Origin: Candidatus Vondammii sp. HM_W22
GTDB lineage: Bacteria > Pseudomonadota > Gammaproteobacteria > Chromatiales > Chromatiaceae
DNA: 64,000 bases
Assembly: GCF_022530855.2 (NCBI RefSeq)
Contig: NZ_CP099567.1
Span: forward strand, 2,108,001-2,172,000
Reading direction: 5' to 3'
Under the pieces are notes generated by a model. The model was given only the letters and a program-made list of their open reading frames with translations. It had not been told where the DNA came from and ran no database searches. Position 1 is the first letter of the stretch. Each line of letters opens with the position of its first letter. The position numbers and the translations under genes were made by a program. Below are positions 47,700 to 57,368 of the stretch, piece after piece.

Positions 47700-48210
47700 G
47701 GGAACCTCTAAAAAACCGACAAAGGCCAATAGTCTCTAACAAATCAGGAAAGTCCGGTATCTTCACACTCATTTTTCTGGCAACATCCATATTCATACCT
47801 CGCTTCATCCGGCTAGCCACACCAATCGACGCGTGTTGCACACCAAATTCATCATACCCATCTTCACGTCAGCCTGACTTGCCCGATGCTACGCACCAGT
47901 CGATTGGCCTGCTGGGCAAACACGTGCTCAACTCGAGCCCGAACTCTTGATCGTTTTCGGTTTGCCTCTTGCTCCCGTTCAACACTGCGATAAGCAGAAT
48001 CGGCCCAGACACTGCCATTACTGTTGTTCTCATCCAGCCGTTCCTCGAAGACTTGGCTATCGTGAACTTCTGCTGATGTGATGGCGTACTTGTGAATGAC
48101 CTTGTGCTTTCGGTCTATGCCGATGGTTTTTTTGTACCCGTAGTGTTTTTTTCCACGCTTCATGATCCAACAGGCTTCAACATCCTTCTGGCATTTGTTA
48201 TCACTCCATT
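47700..48210 (-). mobile_element. IS5-family element fragment 5
   Basis: Left end GGGAACCTCTAAAAAACCGA. Minus-strand frame encodes MKRGKKHYGYKKTIGIDRKH, KYAITSAEVHDSQVFEERLD and SVWADSAYRSVEREQEANRK, lacking the segment between VERE and the QEANRKR tail. It ends near TTATCACTCCATTG at ~48210. Confidence 0.75.
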
Positions 48211-48334
48211 GTTAAACAGCATCCAAAAATGCCCCCTAAGCGCCATTATTTGCACCGAAAATTAACCCAGGTGTAACTCTGACCTGCTGAAGAGCCAGCA
48301 GGGGATAAAAGGAGTGATAGACGTGGCATTATTA
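48211..48334. other. Spacer between two IS5 fragments
   Basis: No gene. It includes the short dyad around GACCTGCTGAAGAGCCAGCAGG. Nothing else recognisable. Confidence 0.35.
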
Positions 48335-49500
48335 GGGAGTCTCTAAAAAAACCTCGCAAATCAACGATAATAGTAACCAACTCAACCAACCATTGGTAAA
48401 AGCCCACGCAGCCAAGTTTTTTTGATCATCAAAACCGACTTGAACTTCTTGAGCAACTGGGAGACTTGCTGCCAAAGCTGGAAAGGACCGTAGACTGGGA
48501 GGTTTTCGGGTATTGTTGGGCCCCGTTTATAAAAACAGTGACCCCAGTAAAGGTGGGCGTCCACCTTACGATGCGGTACTGATGTTCAAGGTATTGATCC
48601 TACAGTATTTATCCAACCTGGACGACTCTCAAACAGAGTTCCAAATTCAGGATCGCTATAGCTTTTGTCGTTCTCCTGGGCTGAGCCCGGGGAGGGTAAG
48701 GTACCCGATGCTAAAATAGTTTGGGTATATCGTGAGCGCCTGAAAGAACGGGGCCTTGTTGATAAACTCTTTTCAGAGCTGTTGATCCAGATTGATGCAG
48801 CAGGCTTCAGTGTTCGCAAGGGGCAGATTGTAGATGCCGCTATCGTTCCAGTACCCAGGCAACGTAATACACGAGAGGAAAATAGGCAGATCAAAGCCGG
48901 GGATAGCCCTGAGACATGGAGTGATAACAAACGCCGCCAGAAGAATGTTGAAGCCTACTGGACCATGAAGCATGGCAAAACCCACTATGGGTACAAAAAC
49001 CGCATCAGCATAGACCGGATGCACAAGATCATTCGCAAGTACGCCATCACATCAGCTGAAGCTAGGTCTTTGAGGAACTGCTGGATGAGAACAACAATAA
49101 TAGCAGTGTCTGGGCCGATTCTGCTTACCGCAGTGTAGAACGGGAAGCCGCTTTACCGGGTGTGCGTATTACCGCAGTCAGATTCATCGCAAGTCGATAC
49201 GCAAACGCCCTTTGAATGAACGGGAGCAAGAGGTAAACCGAAAATGATCAAGAGTTCGGGCTCGAGTTGAGCACGTGTTTGCCCAGCAGGCCAATCGACT
49301 GGTGCGCAGCATCGGAAAAATTAGGGCTGGCGTGAAGATGGGTATGATGAATTTGGTGTACAACATGCGTCGATTGGTGTGGCTAGCCGGATGAAGCGAG
49401 GTATGGATATGGATGCTGCCAGAAAAATGAGTGTGAAGATACCGGGCTCTCCGGATTTGCTAGAGACTACTGCTCTTTGTCGGGTTTTTAGAGATTCCCT
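48335..49500 (+). mobile_element. IS5-family element fragment 6, near full length (1166 bp), broken transposase
   Basis: Both ends present: GGGAGTCTCTAAAAAAACCT and GGGTTTTTAGAGATTCCCT. The transposase is on the plus strand: LERTVDWEVFG near 48480, RPPYDAVLMFKVLILQYLSN, SFCRSPGLSPG, then after a frameshift KVPDAKIVWVYRERLKERGL, IDAAGFSVRKGQIVDAAIVP, MKHGKTHYGYKNRISIDRMH, and after another shift WADSAYRSVEREAALPGVRI. At least four frameshifts or small deletions. It shows the intact organisation of this IS. Confidence 0.8.
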
Positions 49501-49504
49501 TAAG

Positions 49505-50580
49505 TGTAATGAGGAGGCGGCGACACTGCGATAAGATCACTATTCGGCAGATAGCTAAGAGAACCGGACTTTCCCGTAATACCGTCCGTAAATGTCTGGC
49601 CAGTGGCGTTGTCGAGCTGAAGTACTCAAGGCCCACTGGCCTTCAGGGTGCCCGGCGGTGTGCTGGAGCGTGGTATCTACGACGCTATGAAGACCGCTGT
49701 TGATAAGGTCCATCGCGGTAAGAGGCGTGTGCTCAATACCCGCTTCGAGGTCATGGCCAGCCACTTCATGTTTGAGTCCGACGTTTGTAACTCAGTCGCA
49801 GGCTGGGAGAAGGGCTGGATAGAAAAAAATGTTCGAGACTCCCGCTATCGCCTCTGGCATCAGGCGTCGGCATTTGCGGATATTGATGTGCCAGAACATC
49901 TGGCTAGTGCTATAAGACCTTATGGCAAGAGATCTGCCATCCTGAGTACAAAGACAGCACAATTGCTTGGCAGGACGAAGTGGTTCGCCTGATGTCGATT
50001 CCTGCGCCCTTTGACGGATATATAGAACACAGTAAGCGGGTCTTATCCACCTCCCTGATTATCTTTGATAACAGTCGTTACAGTGTACCCGCTTCTTTTA
50101 CCAATCGCCCCACCAGCTTACATATTCATGCCCATAAATTGGTGATGATTGCAGAGGAGAAGGTGATTGCAGAACATCAGCGTATGTTCACACGAGATCA
50201 CAGCCAAAAGGGCAAACAATCTATGGCTAGCATCACTACCCGTCGGTACTGCAGCGTAAGCCCGGTGCGTTGCGCAATGGGGCACCCTTCCAGGAATTGC
50301 CAGAGAGCTTCCGCAAACTACAAAAATAACGGCTCAAGCATTCCGGTGACAACCAGGATATGGTCAATGTACTGGCACTAGTGCTGCAACATGATGAACG
50401 CAAGGTAGAACAAGGCCATTACCACTGCACTGACCAGTGGCAGCCCTTCTAAACAGCACATTATTAGCTGCCTGGATAAGCCAAGACCGGCGTTGCTCAA
50501 GCCGCGTCCTGAACTCACGCTGGTAAAGAAACCCAAAGCCGACACAGGCCGTTATGATCACTTACGGGGGAAATGCCATG
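49505..50580 (+). pseudogene. IS21-family transposase IstA remnant
   Basis: Frames: TIRQIAKRTGLSRNTVRKCL (helix-turn-helix) near 49530; ERGIYDAMKTAVDKVHRGKR, ASHFMFESDVCNSVAGWEKG, WHQASAFADIDVPEHLA; then in another frame RLMSIPAPFDGYIEHSKRVL, STSLIIFDNSRYSVPASFTN and RMFTRDHSQKGK. The catalytic region before GGVLERGIYDAM is missing, and there are several shifts. IstB remains follow. Confidence 0.75.
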
Positions 50581-51341
50581 TCCGTTGATGCCACGATAGC
50601 AACCATGAAGTTACTAAAATCACAGTATGGCGCAAAGCATTGCAGAGCTGTCTGAGCAAGCTTCATCTGCTTACAGCAAAGCAGAACCCATACTGCAGCA
50701 ATGACTCAAAGCCGAAGTCGCTGAATGAGAAGTGCGTTCTATTCAATATCAAATGAAGCTGGCACGCTTCCCAGCTCATTGTGAGCTGGCAGGCTTTGAT
50801 TTTATCCAAAGTCAGGTAAACGAAGAACTGATTACTGCACTGCATCACTGCAAATTTATGGAAGAGGCCCAGAGCATCGTTTTGTGGGCCCTGGTACCGA
50901 TAAAACCCTCCTGGCGACTATAATCACGGTGCAGGCCTTCAGCACCATCATAAACCTATTCGCTTTTTATCGACTATTGAGCTGGTTAAACTGCTGGAGC
51001 AGGAGAAACAATCCGGTAAGCAGGGGCCAATGGCTAACAGGTTGATGCATGCGGATCTCGTGATCCTTGGTGAACCGGGTTATCTTCCCCAAGCAGGTGG
51101 TGCTTTGTTATTCCATCTTCTCAGCAAGCTGTATGGACGCACCCACGTCACTATTACCACCAATGTCAGCTTCATTGAATGGTCGAATCTCTTTGGTGAT
51201 GAAAAGATGACTGCACTGCTTGATCTACTGACCCATCACTGCCATATCATCGAAACCCGCAATGACAGTTACCGATTCAAAAACTCAACCCGCAACACGG
51301 AGAGAGAGAAACCAAACGAAAACCCAAGAAATGAGCCATAA
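50578..51341 (+). pseudogene. IS21-family helper ATPase IstB remnant
   Basis: Starts MSVDATIATMKLLKSQYGAK, with stops after ~26 residues. Later pieces are MKLARFPAHCELAGFDFIQS, a Walker A-like [13 protein letters not shown] (expected GxGKTHLA), [20 protein letters not shown] (Walker B region), [20 protein letters not shown] and [20 protein letters not shown] to 51341. Several frameshifts. Non-functional. Confidence 0.75.
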
Positions 51342-51393
51342 TCCGGCTTGATTAGGTGGGGTACTTTTGGATGCAACTTAATAGCAAGTTGTG

Positions 51394-51506
51394 GCTGAAA
51401 GCCCCGGAATAGCCAAAACTGAGGTCAAATCTAGGAATAACGCAGGTTGTTTTTACAAATATTCAAGATTGGATGGCAAGTGAAGTGAAAAACTTCAATT
51501 TTTCAG
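51394..51506 (+). repeat. Dispersed repeat R2, copy 2
   Basis: GCTGAAAGCCCCGGAATAGC through GGCAAGTGAAGTGAAAAACT to CAATTTTTCAG is the reverse complement of 30081-30194 with scattered changes. Non-coding. Confidence 0.6.
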
Positions 51507-51524
51507 GCCATCCTAGCGTATTCG

Positions 51525-51797
51525 GTGATTGTTAAGGCTATAATCTCACTTCAGGCGTCTGGAGTTTTTAGCGGGAATGATTTGGTCAAGTATATGGGGC
51601 AGGGTGAGCGAGCCGATGGAAAGAAGGAGTGGGTGCGTCTCAGCGCCAGCTCACTCGAGGCCGATATTGCCTATTTTGATGCCCGTTTGGCGCTGCTAGA
51701 TGGTCAGACTACCAGTTTCTATAAGAGAGCGGAAGCGCATGCTTATCGGGAACTGGGAAAGATAATGACCGATATTCTTGCTAAATTACGCGGCTAA
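51525..51797 (+). CDS. Small hypothetical protein
   Basis: A GTG-started frame of 90 residues, GNDLVKYMGQGERADGKKEW, ASSLEADIAYFDARLALLDG, AHAYRELGKIMTDILAKLRG. It is polar, probably helical, without signal peptide or membrane segment. There is no clear ribosome site, and repeat R2 lies just upstream, so this may be the 3' part of a truncated gene. I do not recognise the family. Confidence 0.4.
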   Translation: MIVKAIISLQASGVFSGNDLVKYMGQGERADGKKEWVRLSASSLEADIAYFDARLALLDGQTTSFYKRAEAHAYRELGKIMTDILAKLRG

Positions 51798-51962
51798 TCC
51801 GGAAATCCTGTCTCCCAGGGAATAGGGGTTACCGAGGAAATGGATGATGAATTCTCCTGAATCTATCAAAATCACCTTGAGTCTAAAGTCACTAAACACA
51901 GGATTGAGATTGAGCTGACTGGGGAGAGTGGAAGAAATAGATCTTTTATTAGGGCGTGTTAA

Positions 51963-52657
51963 GGGAACCTCTAAAAAACCGACCAAGGCCAACAGTCTCT
52001 AGCAAATCGGGAGAGCCCGGTATCTTCACGCTCATTTTTCTAGCAACATCAATATCCATACCTCGCTTCGTCCGGTCAGCCACACCAATCTTCTACCGGA
52101 CCTGGCGTGCCCGATGCTACGTACCAATCAATTGGCCTGCTGGGCAAGCACGTGCTCAGATCGAGCTCTTGATCGTTTTCGGTTTGCCTCTTGCTCCCGT
52201 TCATTCAAGGGGCGTTTACGTGTCGACTTGCGATGAATGTGACTGCAGTGATGCGCACCCGGTACAGCGACTTCCCGTTCTACTGCGGTAAACAGAATCG
52301 GCCCAGACACTTCGATTACTGTTGTTCTCATCCAGCAGTTCCTCGAAGACTTGGCTATCGTGAACTTCTGCTGGTGTGATGGCGGGCTTGCGAATGACCT
52401 TGTATTTCCGGTCTATGCTGATGTGGTTTTTATACCCATAGTGGGTTTTGCCATGCTTCATGGTCCAGTGGGCTTCAATATCCTTCTGGGGGCGTTTGTT
52501 ATCACTCCATGCCTCAGGGCTGTCCCCGGCTTTGATCTGCCTATTTTCTTCTCGTGCATTACGTTGCTTGGTACTGGAACGATAGCGGCATCTACAACCT
52601 GTCCCTTGCGAGCACTGAAGCCTGCTGCACTAATCTGGATCAACAGCTCTGAAGAGA
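51963..52657 (-). mobile_element. IS5-family element fragment 7
   Basis: Left end GGGAACCTCTAAAAAACCGA. Minus-strand frames carry MKHGKTHYGYKNHISIDRKY, ITPAEVHDSQVFEELLDENN and IQISAAGFSARKGQVVDAAI. It lacks the N-terminal part, is frameshifted, and has the same general structure as fragment 3. Its right edge abuts a short C-terminal scrap of an unknown gene. Confidence 0.75.
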
Positions 52658-52803
52658 CTGCCCTGCGTGACGCGAGCGGGAAATTTGAACGGTGATTTCG
52701 TGTGATGGAGTCTGCAATACGTACTAAAGGAGGCCGCCTGGCCGGTACTATCCTGACTGAGATGGATGTAATCCGGGATCAAATCAAGCAGAAGGAAAAA
52801 TAG
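52658..52803 (+). pseudogene. C-terminal scrap of an unidentified gene
   Basis: Encodes ESAIRTKGGRLAGTILTEMD then VIRDQIKQKEK and a stop at ~52803, just before the Nudix gene. The rest was lost at the IS5 junction. Not identified. Confidence 0.35.
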
Positions 52804-52806
52804 TCC

Positions 52807-53658
52807 ATGGGATTTATCGACCACGTTCATGCCTGCAACTGTCATGATCCGGCCAGCTTTACCCCGTTTCGGATAGATGGGAAAACAGTGGGTCTGATAC
52901 GGCCGTTTTTTACCGAAGTGCTGCAACGCTGGCCTGATGTGTTTGCGGTCACGGATACCGCGGTAGCACTTATGGTAGATTCCAATGATATTGAAGCGTG
53001 CAGTTCAGCTGTTGCCGAGGTTCTTCGGCAGTTGGTTGATGACGGGGTACTCAGCCATCTGCATGGTGAACAGTATGCCGCCACGGAGGGGAACTGGGAT
53101 CAGGCGCTGTTATTTCTCGACCGTGCCGCAGCACCCTATTTTGGTACCCGTGCCTACGGCCAGAACCTGAATGGTTTTGTGCGGGATGAGGATGGGATGA
53201 AGCTTTGGGTTGCCCGCCACTCAGTGGACCAGATTCATTATCCGGGGCACCTGGATAAACCTAGTTGCTGGTGGCCTGCCTTACGGTATCCCGTTGGCTG
53301 AGAATCTGACCAAGGATGTTGGGAAGAGGCGGCGATACCTGCTGAGATAGCTTCTTTGGCTGTGCCGGGAGGCGCTATCGGCTACCATGTGGATACAGCA
53401 AAAGGGTTCAAACCGGATACCCTTTTCTGTTATGACTTGGAATTGCCGAAAGATTTTCAACCACGTTGTACCGATGGTGAAGTGGAAAGCTTTTATCTAT
53501 GGCCGGTTGAGCAGGTTATGGGGAGCGGCGAGGAGTTCATGTTGAATTGTAATTTGGTGATTATTGATTTTCTTATTCGCCACATTTTTTTGGGGCCAGA
53601 GGATGACGATTACCTGAGGCTGCTCAGCAGCTTGCATCCTCCGCTTTCTGTATTCTAG
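52807..53658 (+). pseudogene. Nudix hydrolase with DUF4743 domain, frameshifted
   Basis: Starts at ATG 52807 after AAGGA (MGFIDHVHACNCHDPASFTP). RPFFTEVLQRWPDVFAV belongs to the DUF4743 N-terminal domain. The Nudix domain follows with GQNLNGFVRDEDGMKLWVAR and SVDQIHYPGHLD. At ~53262 the frame shifts (expected DNLVAGGLPYG), and again near 53320 within the Nudix box region. The C-terminus resumes as ASLAVPGGAIGYHVDTAKGF, LFCYDLELPKDF and ends at 53658. The family includes TPK-like Nudix enzymes that hydrolyse damaged thiamine diphosphates. Probably inactive. Confidence 0.8.
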
Positions 53659-53754
53659 TCGTGCCATGCTAGACTGAATCCATTTCGGCTGAAACAAAAT
53701 AAGTCCTGAATGGTCCAATCGGACTAACGATACATGGAAGGTTTTAACTTACCT

Positions 53755-55839
53755 ATGAATGCCAAAAGACTACTGCTATCATTTTTCATTCTCAGTTTCC
53801 TGGTTGCGGACGCTTGGTCCAGTGTCCGAGAGGTGCCACTTGATGAGCTTGAGTCTACCCGTGAGCAGCGGCAATCAACCCTGATTATACTCAGGGTAAT
53901 CGAAAAATATCATTATAAAAAACACCATCTGGATGATGCCATGTCTGGCGCCATCCTCGACCGTTATCTTGAAGCCCTGGATCCGAATAAATTTTTTTTC
54001 AGCAAAAAAGATATACAATCATTTGAAGTGTATAGGAATTATTTGGATGATGCGCTGAAGAGCGCCCGGCTCGATCCGGCATTTAAAATCTTTAAAGTTT
54101 TTCGTCAACGGGTGGATGAGCGTATTGCCCATGCCCTGAAACTGCTGGATCAGGAGTTCGATTTCAGCGCCGATGAAACCTACCGTTTTGATCGTAGTGA
54201 GATGGAGTGGGTAGTTGATGCTGCGGCCCTTGAGGAGATCTGGAGAAAAAAGACTAAGAGTGAGGTGTTGAGCCTTCGTCTGAAGGATAAACCGGAAGAT
54301 GAGATCAAAAAGACCCTGAAAGAGCGTTATCTGGGTCTCCAGAGACGCACTAGGCAGTTGGGTAGTAACGACGTTTATCAAAGCTTCATCAACGCCTACA
54401 CCTTGAGCCTTGAGCCACATACCGCTTTTATGTCGCCGAGGGTGGCTGAGAATTTTGATATCAGTATGCGCCTCTCTCTTGAGGGCATAGGGGCGGTGTT
54501 ACGTAATGAGAGTGAATACACGGTCGTCCAGCGGACGGTGGCAGGAGGACCTGCAGCTCTGGGTGGTGAGGTTCATGCAGGTGACAAGATTCTGGGTGTT
54601 GGACAGGATAGAGATGGCGAAATCGTAGATGTGATCGGCTGGCGTCTTCAGGATGTGGTTGACCTGATCCGTGGCTCCAAAGGCTCCATCGTGCGGTTGA
54701 GACTGCTGCCAGAGAAAGAGGGTAGTGGCGGCCGCTCCTCAGTAACCACGCTGGTTCGAAATAAAATCAAACTGGAAGATCAGGCGGCAAAGAAGAGCAT
54801 TGTTGAGGGACTCAATGGTATGGGACCGGTGCGGATCGGGGTGATTGATCTTCCTGCTTTTTATCGCGATTTCCGCGGTATGTCAGAGGGCGAAAAGGAT
54901 TTCCGCAGTACCACACGTGACGTTCGAAAGTTGACCGGTGAGCTGATGGATGAAGGCATCGATGGCCTGATTCTCGATTTGCGCCAGAATGGCGGTGGAT
55001 CACTGGTTGAAGCCACCGAATTAACCGGTCTTTTCATCCCATCTGGCCCGGTGGTTCAAGTCAAAAATGCCAACGGTGAGCTGGATGTTGAACAGGATCC
55101 TGATCCTGCTCTGGTCTATGGCGGGCCTCTCGCTGTGCTGGTGGATCGTAACAGCGCCTCGGCCTCGGAAATTTTTGCCGGAGCGATTCAGGATTATAGA
55201 CGGGGCATCATTATCGGAGAGCCTACCTTTGGTAAGGGAACCGTGCAGACATTGGTGGATCTGGATCGGTTTGTCCGAAAAGGAGGCGATAAACTGGGTC
55301 GTCTTCGTCTCACGATGGCGCAGTTTTTTCGGGTCAAGGGCGGTAGTACCCAGTTCCGTGGGGTCGTGCCTGATATCCTCTATCCTTCGGTCGACAGCTC
55401 AAAAAAGCATGGAGAGAGGGGATTGGAGAATGCTTTGCCCTGGGCACAGATCAAACCGACGGCATTTGAGATACAAGGGCTGGGTTCGTTGCAGAAATAT
55501 CGCGGTCAGCATCAGAAACGTATCGAAAACGATCCAGGCTTCCGCTATCTGAAAGATCAGGCCCTCCTGCTGAACGAGGTGCGTGAGCGTACTACGGTCT
55601 CTCTTGTGTCGAAAACACGCAAGACGGAGTGGAAAGTCCGTGAAGAGCGCCGAAAAGCTCAGAGAAACCGTTTCCTTGTCGCTATTGGCAAGAAACCTCT
55701 CTCTGATGAAGATGAGGATAAGCGATCGGATAGTGATCAGAAGGATGATCCGGTTGCAAAAATTGCGCTGAATGAGGCGGCTCGCATACTCTCTGACTAT
55801 ATTGGAGACAAGATCCGTTCAGCCATGGTGCAGCAGTAA
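53755..55839 (+). CDS. prc: Tail-specific (C-terminal processing) protease Prc
   Basis: Periplasmic S41 peptidase acting on C-termini of envelope proteins. ATG 53755 gives a signal peptide MNAKRLLLSFFILSFLVADA with a predicted cut after WS; ATG 53734 would precede it by seven residues. The 694-residue protein has an N-terminal helical domain, a PDZ domain (~235-325), the catalytic core with SASASEIFAGA (serine about residue 470) and PTFGKGTVQ (lysine ~494), and the C-terminal DUF3340 region. Length and order match E. coli Prc. Intact and apparently monocistronic. Confidence 0.96.
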   Translation: MNAKRLLLSFFILSFLVADAWSSVREVPLDELESTREQRQSTLIILRVIEKYHYKKHHLDDAMSGAILDRYLEALDPNKFFFSKKDIQSFEVYRNYLDDALKSARLDPAFKIFKVFRQRVDERIAHALKLLDQEFDFSADETYRFDRSEMEWVVDAAALEEIWRKKTKSEVLSLRLKDKPEDEIKKTLKERYLGLQRRTRQLGSNDVYQSFINAYTLSLEPHTAFMSPRVAENFDISMRLSLEGIGAVLRNESEYTVVQRTVAGGPAALGGEVHAGDKILGVGQDRDGEIVDVIGWRLQDVVDLIRGSKGSIVRLRLLPEKEGSGGRSSVTTLVRNKIKLEDQAAKKSIVEGLNGMGPVRIGVIDLPAFYRDFRGMSEGEKDFRSTTRDVRKLTGELMDEGIDGLILDLRQNGGGSLVEATELTGLFIPSGPVVQVKNANGELDVEQDPDPALVYGGPLAVLVDRNSASASEIFAGAIQDYRRGIIIGEPTFGKGTVQTLVDLDRFVRKGGDKLGRLRLTMAQFFRVKGGSTQFRGVVPDILYPSVDSSKKHGERGLENALPWAQIKPTAFEIQGLGSLQKYRGQHQKRIENDPGFRYLKDQALLLNEVRERTTVSLVSKTRKTEWKVREERRKAQRNRFLVAIGKKPLSDEDEDKRSDSDQKDDPVAKIALNEAARILSDYIGDKIRSAMVQQ

Positions 55840-55874
55840 ATTAGGCTACCTGGCAGAGAGTGATGGTTGCTTTT

Positions 55875-56005
55875 CTCGCCTGCTGTAAATTCGTGCAAAC
55901 TAAGACCTTTTTGAAACTGCACGGTATTTTTCGGTATGATAGAAAACCCTCTGTATTCAGTGGCTTCTATTATGCAATGACCACTGGCTCAATAGCTGAG
56001 CCTGA
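55875..56005 (-). mobile_element. IS1595 end fragment at the prophage boundary
   Basis: On the minus strand, CTGATTACCCATCAGGCTCA, GCTATTGAGCCAGTGGTCAT, AGAAGCCACTGAATACAGAG and the first transposase codons (PKNTVQFQKGLSLHEF) match the left end of the IS1595 remnant at 40480-40605. It is cut off by unrelated DNA at ~55890. It overlaps the last ~12 codons of the prophage protease gene. Confidence 0.7.
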
Positions 56006-57310
56006 TGGGTAATCAGGATTACTTTTCTCCAGGACAGTTACCGGGTTAGCAACCGCCGGACCCTCACCCTCACCCTCAGAGCCAATACCAGGCTGATCAA
56101 TGTTCGCCATGGCCTCATCCAATTTTCCGCTTCCATGAATCTGGGCCGGCATCCCAGCCAGCATGCCGAGCACGTCATTCACGCTCATGTCGGTTTTTGT
56201 CGCCAGGCTAACCGCCGAGGCAGTGCGCCCCTTCGCTGCCTCGCTCGACATAATTGTTGCAAACCGCGTACGCTCCTCAGCACGGGCAGCCGCCACAGCC
56301 TGAGACAGATCCTCGGCGGTGATGGTGGGTTTAGAATCAGTTGCGGTAACCTCAGGGGTATCAATCGCCGCTTGCTGTTCAGTTTTTTCTACCGGTGTAT
56401 CCGGCGTTTTTTCCTCGATCATGCCTTTGTCCTCAGATGTTGTAAAAATACGCGCCGAATTGGCGGTGGTTGAAAATTCTTTGTTCAATCGGGCTATCAT
56501 GTGGTCCGGTGTCTCGGTGCGATCAGCCAGCCCTGCTGCTACTGCCTCCAGCCCCATGAATGACCGAGCCTCGGTATCGCGCACCTGCTCCTCTGAAATA
56601 TTGCGGTATTGGGCTACCGATGTGACGAACATACCGTAAATAGTGTCGATTTCTTTCTGTAGATCCTCACGTACATCATCAGGCAGTGCAGCGTATGGAT
56701 GGCCATCGATTTTGTGATCACCCGCGTAAATATGGGTAACCGAAAGACCGGCTTTTTCTAGCTTTTTAGACATATCCACATGGCGTAGGACAACGCCGAT
56801 AGATCCCGCGTAACCCATGCGCGTGATCGATATACTGTTGGCAGCCGCACCCAACCACATAGCCGCCGAATGCATGTGGCATGAGGCGATTGCATGCACC
56901 GGTTTAATGTTGGTGGCTATCTCGCGAATTTGATCAGCCAGCTCTGGAACCGGCGATGCCTCACCGCCAGGACTGTCGAAATTCATCACAATACACTCAA
57001 CCTGGCTGTCATTTTTTGCCCCGGTCAGCATCCGGGAAATCTCTTGATAACCCAGAACCCAGGAGGAGTCAGCAGCCATTCCACCCCGATGCGCCATTAC
57101 CCCAAAAATGTCGAGCACACCAATTTTTCCAATGACGCGATACCCAGGATCTTTTCTCCCTCCCGTGTCAGTCGTGAACATTCCCGGCATAGGTTTACTG
57201 GTATGTACGCCTAGCCGATCCTGGAGCCCATAAACAATGGCATCCAGTTTGCCGGGGTGAACCAATAGCGGCGTATTGAAAATACGCGATGCGATGTGTG
57301 TCAGATTCAT
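55970..57310 (-). CDS. Prophage head maturation protease, S49/SppA-like (lambda gpC family)
   Basis: From ATG 57310 (MNLTHIASRIFNTPLLVHPG) the protein is ~446 residues. The peptidase domain is at ~60-280: FDSPGGEASPVPELADQI, ASCHMHSAAMWLGAAANSIS (catalytic serine region) and GYAGSIGVVLRHVDMSKKLE (Lys region typical of S49). The C-terminal part (~300-430) is acidic and Ala-rich, as in scaffold/protease fusions. The last ~12 codons (SGSAIEPVVIA) lie in an IS1595 end, so the natural C-terminus has been replaced. It follows the portal gene, the lambda order. Confidence 0.85.
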   Translation of the reverse strand: MNLTHIASRIFNTPLLVHPGKLDAIVYGLQDRLGVHTSKPMPGMFTTDTGGRKDPGYRVIGKIGVLDIFGVMAHRGGMAADSSWVLGYQEISRMLTGAKNDSQVECIVMNFDSPGGEASPVPELADQIREIATNIKPVHAIASCHMHSAAMWLGAAANSISITRMGYAGSIGVVLRHVDMSKKLEKAGLSVTHIYAGDHKIDGHPYAALPDDVREDLQKEIDTIYGMFVTSVAQYRNISEEQVRDTEARSFMGLEAVAAGLADRTETPDHMIARLNKEFSTTANSARIFTTSEDKGMIEEKTPDTPVEKTEQQAAIDTPEVTATDSKPTITAEDLSQAVAAARAEERTRFATIMSSEAAKGRTASAVSLATKTDMSVNDVLGMLAGMPAQIHGSGKLDEAMANIDQPGIGSEGEGEGPAVANPVTVLEKSNPDYPSGSAIEPVVIA

Positions 57311-57368
57311 TTCTTTATCCAATAAAAAGGGCACCTGAGGTGCCCTGTTGGTTGGGTGATTTCTGCTG

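Noticed and set aside
48211-48334. A small gene or terminator between IS5 fragments
   Set aside because: The short dyad lacks a T-tract and no frame has a plausible start.
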